From: Desulfatitalea sp. UBA4791 | Lineage (GTDB): Bacteria > Desulfobacterota > Desulfobacteria > Desulfobacterales > Desulfosarcinaceae | Assembly (NCBI GenBank): GCA_002402905.1 | Contig: DHGT01000100.1 | Location: 1-8,324 of the forward strand | Reading direction: 5' to 3' | DNA: 8,324 bases | Part shown: piece by piece, positions 1 to 5,253 of the stretch | Position numbering within the stretch: the first letter of the stretch is position 1 | How the letters are laid out: each line of letters starts with the position of its first letter | The notes under the pieces: model-generated | What the model saw: only the letters and a program-made list of their open reading frames with translations | Told to the model about the DNA's origin: nothing | Databases searched by the model: none | Made by a program: the position numbers and the translations under genes

Positions 1-1
1 T

Positions 2-313
2 AAGTATGAAGAGATTTCCGCTGCCAGGAAAATCCTCGGGATTCCGGAGACGGCCTCCATGGCGTCGATCAAACGAAACTACCGGAGGCTTCTGGCCAAG
101 TGGCATCCGGATAAATGTGACGATAACAAGGAGGCCTGCGCCGAGATGACCCGCAAGATCGTTTCGGCCCATGAAACGATCATGGCGTACTGCCTTCGGT
201 ATCAATACTCCTTTTCAGAGAATACGGTGAGAAGGCACCGATCGGCCGAAGAGTGGTGGCTCGAGCGTTTTGGCGAGGATCCGTTATGGAGCAACGGTGG
301 GCGGACGAGATGA
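2..313 (+). CDS. J-domain (DnaJ-like) small protein, 5' end cut by window edge
   Basis: The frame is open from base 2 with no start codon, so the gene begins upstream of the window; an internal ATG at 59 would cut the J-domain in half and is not the start. The 103 visible residues carry a J-domain: helix I around the ARKILGI segment, basic helix II (RNYRRLLAKW), the diagnostic HPD tripeptide followed by KC, and helix III from about EMTRKIVSAHETI. The HPD motif is what J-proteins use to stimulate the ATPase of a DnaK/Hsp70 partner (family knowledge). There is no room after the J-domain for the Gly/Phe, zinc-finger or client-binding domains of true DnaJ; the tail is a short aromatic-rich segment (EEWWLERFGED). 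It is thus a short co-chaperone-like protein whose client is unknown. A small hairpin follows the stop directly. Confidence 0.85.
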   Translation, partial: KYEEISAARKILGIPETASMASIKRNYRRLLAKWHPDKCDDNKEACAEMTRKIVSAHETIMAYCLRYQYSFSENTVRRHRSAEEWWLERFGEDPLWSNGGRTR

Positions 314-314
314 G

Positions 315-331
315 TCGGCCTTTTCGGCCGA
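315..331 (+). other. Hairpin just after the J-domain gene
   Basis: Perfect 6-bp inverted repeat TCGGCC (315-320) / GGCCGA (326-331) with a TTTTC loop, two bases after the stop codon. It lacks a 3' T-tract, so it is at best a weak terminator or a 3'-end stabilising structure. Confidence 0.35.
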
Positions 332-342
332 ACCCTTTGAAC

Positions 343-365
343 GCGGCGTGGGTACCCCATGCCGC
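343..365 (+). other. Strong hairpin upstream of the selenoprotein gene
   Basis: Ten-base-pair stem GCGGCGTGGG (343-352) / CCCATGCCGC (356-365), one G-U wobble when read as RNA, closed by a three-base loop TAC. No T-tract follows. It ends 63 bases before the start codon at 429, so it may be a leader structure or the 3' end of the J-domain transcript. Function not determined. Confidence 0.45.
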
Positions 366-428
366 AGTCATCGACAGCGGTAGAATGGAGAACTTTTTGT
401 CTGAAAGCAGTCATCGGAGGAGAGAAAA

Positions 429-740
429 ATGAAAGTGTTGTTTATCATTTGCACCGACGACGGGGAGACCATCTTCAACGCCATGCGACTGGCCAATGTC
501 GGTGTCAAAAAGGGGGATGAGGTCAGCGTGTTCATGCTTGGCAAAGGCGTTTGTTTCGAACGGGCCGGCAGTGAAGATTTCGATGTCATGGGGCAGATCA
601 ATCAATTCCAGGGCGACTTCTATGTCTGAGGGGTCTGCATGAAAGCCCACGGTCTTGTGGGATCAGGAACATGCCCCATCGGCTGGATGGATGATTTATA
701 CGGAATCGCCATGGAGGCCGACAAGATTTTCAATTTTTGA
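429..740 (+). CDS. DsrE-like selenoprotein, TGA at 627-629 read as selenocysteine (Sec67)
   Basis: The start is ATG at 429, eight bases after a strong GGAGG Shine-Dalgarno (416-420). Residues 1-66 form a DsrE/TusD-type Rossmann-like fold (MKVLFIICTDDGET at the N-terminus, then NAMRLANVGVKKGDEVSVFMLGKGV). The frame then meets TGA at 627-629 but continues with no other stop as GVCMKAHGLVGSGTCPIGWM and a C-terminal helix, ending at TGA 738-740. That continuation is the conserved end of the DsrE-like subfamily, where the position of the TGA is normally Cys in a C-G-x-C motif (family recollection). Reading TGA as Sec gives 103 residues with a Sec67-x-x-Cys70 redox pair, plus Cys8, Cys42 and Cys82. 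A SECIS-like hairpin lies immediately downstream. DsrE-family proteins act in cytoplasmic sulfur transfer; the exact partner here is unknown. Alternatives are a Cys-to-stop mutation or a sequencing error. A standard caller would report only 429-629. Confidence 0.85.
630..677 (+). promoter_or_regulatory. Bacterial SECIS element for Sec insertion at 627-629
   Basis: Nested stem-loop starting right after the TGA. The apical stem is CCCAC (646-650) / GTGGG (657-661) around a six-base loop GGTCTT (651-656). A lower stem is GCATG (637-641) / CATGC (670-674), and a base stem is GGG (630-632) / CCC (675-677), separated by small internal loops. The first apical-loop base lies 21 bases after the TGA, within the usual spacing for bacterial SECIS. 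The loop begins GGU, matching the guanine requirement of the bSECIS model and resembling the AGGUCU loop I recall for E. coli fdhF, which binds SelB. All of it lies inside coding sequence, as bacterial SECIS elements do. Confidence 0.78.
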
Positions 741-741
741 C

Positions 742-761
742 CCCACGATCTGTTGCGTGGG
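742..761 (+). other. Hairpin between selenoprotein and desaturase genes
   Basis: Perfect 6-bp inverted repeat CCCACG (742-747) / CGTGGG (756-761) with an eight-base loop, beginning one base after the selenoprotein's final stop. Its right arm overlaps the GGGTGGA stretch (759-765) that is the best Shine-Dalgarno for the next gene, so folding could limit translation of that gene. There is no T-tract. Confidence 0.4.
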
Positions 762-775
762 TGGATCGATTCGAA

Positions 776-1591
776 ATGGAAATTGAAACCATTATTCGCT
801 TCGGCGCCTTTCTCGGCGTTTTCGCCATTCTGGCGGTAGCGGAAATTTACGTCCCTCGAAGGCGGCTGACGACCTCCAAACGCCGGCGCTGGTTCGCCAA
901 CCTGGCCATCGTGGCTTTGAACCCTTTGTCCGTGGCGGTGGTTTTTCCCATTCTTCCCGTGGGGTTGGCCCTGTTTGCCGCCGAGCGGAATTGGGGGTTG
1001 CTCAACCAGGTAACCTTGCCCTATTGGCTCGAGGTGGTCGTGGCCGTGGCCGTTCTGGACCTCGTGGTGTATGCGCAACATGTCCTGCATCACGCCATCC
1101 CCTTGCTCTGGCGGCTGCACATGATGCATCACGCGGACCTTGATCTGGATATGACCACCGGTTTGCGGTTCCACCCCATCGAAATTCTCGTATCCATGAT
1201 TTTCAAGTTGTCGGCCGTGGCCGCGCTCGGCGCACCGGCTTTGGCAGTGGTGATCTTCGAGGTGGTTCTCAACACCCTGGCCATGTTCAATCACAGCAAC
1301 ATCCATCTTCCGGAGCGAGTGGACCGGTTGCTTCGGCGCATCATGGTGACGCCGGACATGCACCGGGTTCACCACTCGGTCATCATCCGAGAAACGAACA
1401 GCAATTACGGCTTCAGTGTCTCCTGGTGGGACCGTCTGTTCGGGACTTACAAAGCCCAGCCCGCCAAGGGGCACACGGATATGGTGATCGGTCTCGCTCA
1501 ATTCCGAGACCCGCAAAAGCTTTCCCTGTTGCGTCTTCTGCTCCTGCCGTTCGTGGGCGACCCCGGCCGGGTGCCCATCAATCGGCATTGA
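776..1591 (+). CDS. Sterol desaturase / fatty acid hydroxylase family membrane enzyme
   Basis: A 271-residue integral membrane protein of the fatty acid hydroxylase superfamily (non-haem di-iron oxidases). Hydrophobic segments lie near residues 8-26, 42-67 and 87-100, with another at about 142-170. The histidine clusters that ligate the di-iron centre are clear: HVLHH (102-106), HMMHH (115-119), NHSNIH (172-177) and HRVHH (196-200), with His133 in RFHP. The conserved NSNYGF...WWDRLFGTY block at 208-225 follows the last cluster. The substrate cannot be told from sequence; sterols, hopanoid-like lipids, fatty acyl chains and ether lipids are all possible in this broad family. I chose ATG 776 because GGGTGGA lies about 10 bases upstream; a TTG at 737 overlapping the preceding stop would add 13 residues. 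A hairpin spans the stop codon. Confidence 0.9.
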   Translation: MEIETIIRFGAFLGVFAILAVAEIYVPRRRLTTSKRRRWFANLAIVALNPLSVAVVFPILPVGLALFAAERNWGLLNQVTLPYWLEVVVAVAVLDLVVYAQHVLHHAIPLLWRLHMMHHADLDLDMTTGLRFHPIEILVSMIFKLSAVAALGAPALAVVIFEVVLNTLAMFNHSNIHLPERVDRLLRRIMVTPDMHRVHHSVIIRETNSNYGFSVSWWDRLFGTYKAQPAKGHTDMVIGLAQFRDPQKLSLLRLLLLPFVGDPGRVPINRH

Positions 1592-1595
1592 TGGG
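1574..1595 (+). other. Nine-bp hairpin spanning the desaturase stop codon
   Basis: Perfect inverted repeat CCCATCAAT (1574-1582) / ATTGATGGG (1587-1595) with a CGGC tetraloop; the TGA stop (1589-1591) lies in the right arm. No T-tract follows, so it is more likely a 3'-end stability or Rho-related structure than an intrinsic terminator. Confidence 0.45.
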
Positions 1596-1656
1596 AACGG
1601 TAAAAGAGCGACCCAATCCACTCAACCAAACAACGGATAGATGGGCAGGATGGTAG

Positions 1657-1683
1657 GTTTGGCCTGCCAATATACGGCCAAAC
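1657..1683 (+). other. Eight-bp dyad in the intergenic region 1592-1776
   Basis: Perfect inverted repeat GTTTGGCC (1657-1664) / GGCCAAAC (1676-1683) separated by 11 bases. It could be an operator for the downstream small genes, since the 27-base span suits a dimeric regulator, or an RNA hairpin. Apart from this dyad I see no clear promoter in the 185-base gap. Confidence 0.45.
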
Positions 1684-1776
1684 GGTCCGCATTGCCAATT
1701 GCTCACCCTGCCGCACCTTATGGTCAAATCAAACGCGAGCAAAAACCAAATAAACAACAACCAGAGAGGTGACATC

Positions 1777-1911
1777 ATGGCCGACAATAGAACTCAAGAC
1801 TACTTTGACGACAGGAACGAGGGACACGTGGATACCCGTGAAGAAAATTTCAACTGTGACAATCCCGATGAACATTTGGGCTGTGACCTGGGAATCGATG
1901 TTCAGGGGTAG
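1777..1911 (+). CDS. Small acidic protein of unknown function (44 residues)
   Basis: The start is ATG 1777, preceded by the Shine-Dalgarno AGAGAGGTGA (1763-1772). In-frame upstream ATGs at 1699 and 1720 would add residues that look non-coding and lack a good ribosome site. The protein is strongly acidic, with 13 Asp/Glu against 3 Arg and no Lys. It has no membrane segment and carries two cysteines, C27 (NFNCDNP) and C36 (HLGCDLG), nine residues apart. I do not recognise a family. The good ribosome site and close spacing to the next small gene (18 bases) support its being translated, probably as a two-gene unit ending at the terminator at 2098-2129. The composition suggests a soluble, flexible protein; the Cys pair could bind a metal or form a disulfide, but this is speculation. 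Confidence 0.6.
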   Translation: MADNRTQDYFDDRNEGHVDTREENFNCDNPDEHLGCDLGIDVQG

Positions 1912-1929
1912 ACCAAAGGAAGGTGCTTT

Positions 1930-2022
1930 ATGATCGGAATCATGCTGACACTGATGGTACTGGGCTACTTCGTCAATCGATGCATCAACGGCCGAACGGC
2001 CGTGGCATCCTGCAAGCTGTAG
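1930..2022 (+). CDS. Candidate 30-residue single-pass membrane peptide
   Basis: A short open frame with ATG at 1930 and TAG at 2020-2022, preceded by a strong purine-rich ribosome site (AAAGGAAGG, 1915-1923) with six bases of spacing. The product begins MIGIMLTLMVLGYFV, a hydrophobic stretch long enough for a short transmembrane helix. A basic tail follows (Arg17, Arg22, Lys29, with Cys18 and Cys28), which predicts a cytoplasmic C-terminus by the positive-inside rule. No family is recognised. It follows the acidic 44-residue gene by 18 bases and precedes the terminator by 75 bases. Being so short, it would be missed by most gene callers. Translation is inferred from the ribosome site and composition only. 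Confidence 0.5.
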   Translation: MIGIMLTLMVLGYFVNRCINGRTAVASCKL

Positions 2023-2073
2023 CCGGGTAATGGACGACGGCAGAGCTTCAACCAACAGGCAATAAAATCCATT

Positions 2074-2088
2074 CCGCCGATTCGGCGG
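2074..2088 (+). other. Small GC-rich hairpin before the terminator
   Basis: CCGCCG (2074-2079) / CGGCGG (2083-2088) with an ATT loop, nine bases ahead of the intrinsic terminator. It may add to termination or protect the 3' end. Confidence 0.4.
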
Positions 2089-2097
2089 TCGAAATAG

Positions 2098-2129
2098 GGC
2101 AGGGCCTCGATTGAGGCTCTGCCTTTTTT
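2098..2129 (+). terminator. Rho-independent terminator after the small-gene pair
   Basis: An 11-bp stem, GGCAGGGCCTC (2098-2108) / GAGGCTCTGCC (2113-2123), with one G-U pair and a GATT tetraloop, followed directly by six T residues (2124-2129). This is the clearest transcription end in the window. It separates the left group of genes from the two-component system that starts at 2240. Confidence 0.9.
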
Positions 2130-2156
2130 ATGGGGGGAGATGGTGCTGGCGAGGAG

Positions 2157-2185
2157 TTGATTTGTGCCTGCAAAGCCACTAAAAG
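2157..2185 (+). promoter_or_regulatory. Possible weak sigma-70 promoter for the first kinase gene
   Basis: TTGATT (2157-2162), 17 bases, then TAAAAG (2180-2185); each hexamer matches consensus at four of six positions. It is the best candidate in the 110 bases between the terminator and the kinase start, but such matches are common by chance. Confidence 0.22.
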
Positions 2186-2239
2186 AGATAAGGTCAACCG
2201 TATCAAGAGGCCAAATGCCATGCGACCCAAACAACGCCG

Positions 2240-3772
2240 ATGAATCCCATCCGCTATCCCATACGATTCAAGATTTTTCTGGTCAGCCTGGTGCCTACGC
2301 TGGCCTTGTTCGGGGCCGTGCTCATCAACAACCAATATTTGAATTCCCTGGGCGAAAGCGCCGAGAAGATCCTTTCCAAAAACTACAAGAGCATCCGGGC
2401 CGCCCAGGAAGCCCGGAAAGCACTCGAAGAGATCCGTCATCCCTTGCTGATTCATATTTCCCGGCGCCAGCAGGCCTTCGCTGTGTCTCAGGACACCTTG
2501 ATGGCATTGGCCGACAATCTGAACGTTTGCCGGGAGAACATCACCGAGCCGGGCGAGGGTGAATTGATCGATCGCCTGTTGGACGGTTACACCCGGTACG
2601 AACGGCTGGTCGATTCTCTCGAACTAAGCCGACCTGATGAGGGATGGCCCGACGATCGGTTTACCGATTTTCTGGCGCTCACCGCACAGATGGTCTTTCT
2701 TCTCGACGATCTGGTGGCCCTCAACGAAACCGCCATGGAGCGGGCCGAGCAGGAAACCCGCACGCTGGCAAGCCAGGCGCAGCGCAATACGGCGATTCTC
2801 TTCGGGGTCATCATCGTCGCCATCCTGGTGTTGAGCTACTTCTTTTCGTATCGCATCGCCAAGCCCATCATGACGCTCGCCGGCCAACTGCTCAACATCC
2901 AGGAAGGCAGCGGACCCTATCCTGTGGTCCAATCCCGAACCGACGATGAAATTGGATACTTGACCGATACGTTCAACCGCCTGTTCAATCGCCTGAAACA
3001 GTATGATCAGCACCGGGATGAGATCATCGCCATCGAAAGAGAGAAGGTTCGCAGAAGTGAGGAGGCCAAGGGGCGATTCATCGCAGACATTTCCCACCAG
3101 CTTAAAACGCCCATGACTTCCCTGGCCATGGGGATCGGGATGCTCAAAAGCCGGGGCGACAATCTTGCAGCCGAAAAGCGGTCCAGGCTCATCGCCACCG
3201 CCCATGACGATTGTGCCCGGCTGACCGCATTGATTAATGAACTGGTGGACTTGTCCCGGCTTGAAGCCATGTCGCGCCCGCGCCCGAAAGAGACATTGGA
3301 TATGGCCGCGGTGATTCCTGAATGTATCGCCCCGTTGATCAAACAAGCAGAAAACAGGGGCATTGTCATCGATATCGACATTCCCGCCGGCCTGCCGCCA
3401 ATGACCATCGACTCTTTCCGGTTTCCCTGGGTCATTACCAATCTGGTCGGAAACGCGTTGCGGTATACAAATCGAGGCGGTCGGATCGCGCTTAAGGTGT
3501 ATCGGCAGGAATCGCGGTTCTACTTTCAATGCATCGATACCGGCAGCGGGATCAACCCGCAATTTCTGCCGCATATCTTCGACCGCTTCACCCAGTTTTC
3601 AGAACGCGGCAAGGCGGGCACGATCGGCCTCGGCCTGGCCATCGTCAAGGATATCATAGAGCAACACGGCGGCGACATCGAGGTGGAAAGCACGGTGGGC
3701 GCCGGCACCTGCTTTACCTTCTGGATTCCCGATGAAATGGAGGGCAAGCGTGACCAAAGCGCTGATCATTGA
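2240..3772 (+). CDS. Membrane sensor histidine kinase, KinB-like sensor, HAMP, no PAS
   Basis: A 510-residue inner-membrane kinase. In order: TM1 at about 11-30; a helical periplasmic sensor at about 31-182 with the KinB-like signature SKNYKSIRAA (46-55); TM2 at about 184-203; HAMP at about 204-256; a coiled linker; HisKA with phospho-acceptor His286 in SHQLKTP; then HATPase_c with N box around Asn401-Asn405, DTGSG (433-437), F box FDRF (447-450) and glycine loop TIGLGLA (461-467). All catalytic boxes are intact, so it should autophosphorylate and pass phosphate to the regulator encoded next, which it overlaps by 23 bases. The residue after His286 is Gln rather than the more usual Glu. The sensor resembles that of the kinase at 5254. 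ATG 2240 lacks a clear Shine-Dalgarno but is the only sensible start before TM1. The signal sensed is unknown. Confidence 0.93.
   Translation: MNPIRYPIRFKIFLVSLVPTLALFGAVLINNQYLNSLGESAEKILSKNYKSIRAAQEARKALEEIRHPLLIHISRRQQAFAVSQDTLMALADNLNVCRENITEPGEGELIDRLLDGYTRYERLVDSLELSRPDEGWPDDRFTDFLALTAQMVFLLDDLVALNETAMERAEQETRTLASQAQRNTAILFGVIIVAILVLSYFFSYRIAKPIMTLAGQLLNIQEGSGPYPVVQSRTDDEIGYLTDTFNRLFNRLKQYDQHRDEIIAIEREKVRRSEEAKGRFIADISHQLKTPMTSLAMGIGMLKSRGDNLAAEKRSRLIATAHDDCARLTALINELVDLSRLEAMSRPRPKETLDMAAVIPECIAPLIKQAENRGIVIDIDIPAGLPPMTIDSFRFPWVITNLVGNALRYTNRGGRIALKVYRQESRFYFQCIDTGSGINPQFLPHIFDRFTQFSERGKAGTIGLGLAIVKDIIEQHGGDIEVESTVGAGTCFTFWIPDEMEGKRDQSADH
3739..3752 (+). promoter_or_regulatory. Ribosome site deciding the GTG start of the sigma-54 regulator
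   Basis: GGAGGG (3739-3744) sits five bases before GTG (3750-3752), inside the end of the kinase gene. An in-frame ATG at 3732 lies upstream of this site and would add six residues (MKWRAS) before the canonical REC start VTKALIIDD, so GTG is preferred. Confidence 0.7.
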
Positions 3773-5075
3773 TGATGATATCAATATATTAATCACGCTC
3801 GAAATGTATCTCGAAGACAAAGGCTTCGACGTGGTCAAAGCGACCTCCGGTGAAGAGGGCCTGCGGCAGTTGCGCAGCACATCGCCTGAACTGGTGTTGC
3901 TGGACATGAAGCTGCCGGACCGCAATGGCCTCGATGTCCTGAAAGAGATCATGGCCAGCGGCATCAAGACCCAGGTGTTGATGATCACCGCCTACGCCAC
4001 CATTGAAACGGCGGTCAGTGCCGTGAAAATGGGGGCCTTTGATTACCTGCCCAAACCCTTTGTTCCCGGTCAGCTCGATCTGGTGCTGGAACGGCTGAAA
4101 CGATTTCATCGCATGGAGGTGGAGATCGCGACGCTCAAGGGGATTTTTTCCGAAGGCGGCATTTTGACCCGGAATCAGCGCATGCGAAAGATTCTGCAAA
4201 CCGCACGGCAGGCGGCAGATTCCGAAGCGATCGTGTTAATCAGCGGCGAGAGTGGGACCGGCAAGGGGTTGCTGGCGCGTTTGATTCATGACTGGAGCCC
4301 GAGAACCGGCCGACCTTTGGTGACCGTCGATTGCGCTGCACTTCAGGAGAGCCTGTTGGAAAGCGACCTGTTCGGGCATGTCAAAGGGGCGTTTACCGGT
4401 GCGCTTCGGGACAAGGAGGGCAAGCTCAAGCTGGCCGAAGGCGGCACCGTGTTCCTCGATGAAGTGTCTGAAATCCCGCTGGCGGTGCAGGGCAAGCTGC
4501 TTCGATTCATTCAGCACCGGGAGTTCGAACGGGTTGGCGACCCCAAGCCGCACACCGTGGATGTGCGTATCATTGCCGCCACCAACAAGGACCTGGAGGA
4601 GATGGTCCGCGACGGGGTCTTTAGAGAAGACCTCTATTTCAGATTGAATGTGCTCGAGCTTTTTTTGCCCCCTTTACGGGAAAGACCCGAGGATGTCACG
4701 CTTTTGGCCGAGCATTATTTGAAGCAATCCGCGCGCTTGAACGGAAAAGCGGTCCAACGCTTTTCAGAAGAGGCGATGGTTCGGTTGCAAAACTATACCT
4801 GGCCGGGCAATGTCCGGGAATTGATCAACACCATCGAGCGGACTGTCATCATGGCCACGACGCCAGAGCTCAACATCGGCGATCTGCCGCCTCACATTGC
4901 AAACTTCAACCCTTCCGCTTCCAGCGAAACCGGTTTCAAGAGTTTGGCGGAAATCGAGCGGGTCCACATCCAACAGGTGATCTCCCATGCCCGTTCACTC
5001 GATGAAGCGGCCAAGGTACTGGGAATCGATCCTGCCACCTTATGGCGCAAGCGTAAAAAATACCAGTTGGATTGA
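3750..5075 (+). CDS. NtrC/AlgB-family sigma-54-dependent response regulator
   Basis: A 441-residue three-domain regulator. The receiver (1-120) has the acidic pocket DDD (8-10), phospho-acceptor Asp52 (LLDMKLPD), Thr80 and Lys102 in the KPF turn. The AAA+ domain (about 138-370) has Walker A GESGTGKG (166-173), an intact sigma-54-contacting GAFTGA loop (213-218), Walker B VFLDEV (234-239), and the arginine-finger region FREDLYFRLN (291-300). The C-terminal Fis-type helix-turn-helix covers about 402-441, with DEAAKVLGIDPATLWRKRKKY. By family knowledge it oligomerises on upstream sites when phosphorylated and uses ATP to open sigma-54 promoters. The tail resembles AlgB, which in Pseudomonas pairs with KinB, fitting the kinase upstream. 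A sigma-54-type promoter lies 115 bases past its stop, so the next operon is a likely target. Confidence 0.95.
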   Translation: MTKALIIDDDINILITLEMYLEDKGFDVVKATSGEEGLRQLRSTSPELVLLDMKLPDRNGLDVLKEIMASGIKTQVLMITAYATIETAVSAVKMGAFDYLPKPFVPGQLDLVLERLKRFHRMEVEIATLKGIFSEGGILTRNQRMRKILQTARQAADSEAIVLISGESGTGKGLLARLIHDWSPRTGRPLVTVDCAALQESLLESDLFGHVKGAFTGALRDKEGKLKLAEGGTVFLDEVSEIPLAVQGKLLRFIQHREFERVGDPKPHTVDVRIIAATNKDLEEMVRDGVFREDLYFRLNVLELFLPPLRERPEDVTLLAEHYLKQSARLNGKAVQRFSEEAMVRLQNYTWPGNVRELINTIERTVIMATTPELNIGDLPPHIANFNPSASSETGFKSLAEIERVHIQQVISHARSLDEAAKVLGIDPATLWRKRKKYQLD

Positions 5076-5085
5076 CCGTGCATGT

Positions 5086-5105
5086 TGCAAGGTCGATTTA
5101 TTGCA
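5086..5105. promoter_or_regulatory. Candidate upstream activator site (TGCAA dyad)
   Basis: Inverted repeat TGCAA (5086-5090), ten bases, TTGCA (5101-5105). Its centre lies about 120 bases upstream of the start predicted from the -24/-12 promoter, a typical distance for an enhancer bound by an NtrC-type activator. Another dyad, AGAAT-N5-ATTCT (5105-5119), adjoins it. No consensus for this regulator is known to me, so the assignment is tentative. Confidence 0.35.
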
Positions 5106-5187
5106 GAATTCAAGATTCTTCACGCCACCCGCCCGATAAATCCCACCGCATACCATAAATCTATAGTTAAAATAATGAGTTAGAATT

Positions 5188-5205
5188 TAGGCACTCCTAT
5201 TGCTT
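5188..5205 (+). promoter_or_regulatory. Sigma-54 (-24/-12) promoter for the second signalling operon
   Basis: The sequence TTAGGCACTCCTATTGCT has GG at 5190-5191 and GC at 5202-5203, separated by exactly ten bases as the -24/-12 class requires. The flanking GGCAC and TTGC match the consensus TGGCAC-N5-TTGC except for the first T. Transcription would start near 5214, leaving a leader of about 40 bases with the ribosome site GGAGGA (5238-5243) before ATG 5254. The gene just upstream encodes a sigma-54 activator, which strengthens the call. Confidence 0.72.
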
Positions 5206-5253
5206 TTGAAGTGCGCGTCTTGCTCCGATGGGGGCATGGAGGAATAGTGTCCC

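Noticed and set aside
381..386. TAGAAT as a -10 box for the selenoprotein gene
   Set aside because: No -35-like hexamer is found at 16-18 bases upstream; the region there is the arm of the strong hairpin.
429..629. A complete 66-residue DsrE-like protein ending at TGA 627-629
   Set aside because: The fold would be cut off before the conserved C-terminal third, which continues in the same frame with a SECIS-like structure between; Sec readthrough explains more.
737..775. TTG start giving 13 extra residues on the desaturase
   Set aside because: It overlaps the previous stop and has no suitable ribosome site, while ATG 776 has GGGTGGA at good spacing.
1574..1595. Hairpin at the desaturase stop as an intrinsic terminator
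   Set aside because: The stem is strong but no T-tract follows, so it was listed as a hairpin only.
620..1621. 333-codon open frame on the - strand
   Set aside because: It lies opposite the desaturase gene, whose histidine motifs are unmistakable; the antisense product is a His/Gln/Gly-rich composition without domains, typical of a shadow frame in GC-rich DNA.
2164..2562. 132-codon + strand frame overlapping the start of the first kinase
   Set aside because: It runs out of frame through the clear TM1 and sensor coding region; its product is low-complexity and charged with no family resemblance.
2624..3574. 316-codon open frame on the - strand
   Set aside because: Antisense to the HAMP and catalytic domains of the first kinase; no recognisable motif.
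3732..3749. ATG 3732 as start of the sigma-54 regulator
   Set aside because: The best Shine-Dalgarno (3739-3744) lies downstream of this ATG and serves GTG 3750, which gives a standard receiver N-terminus.
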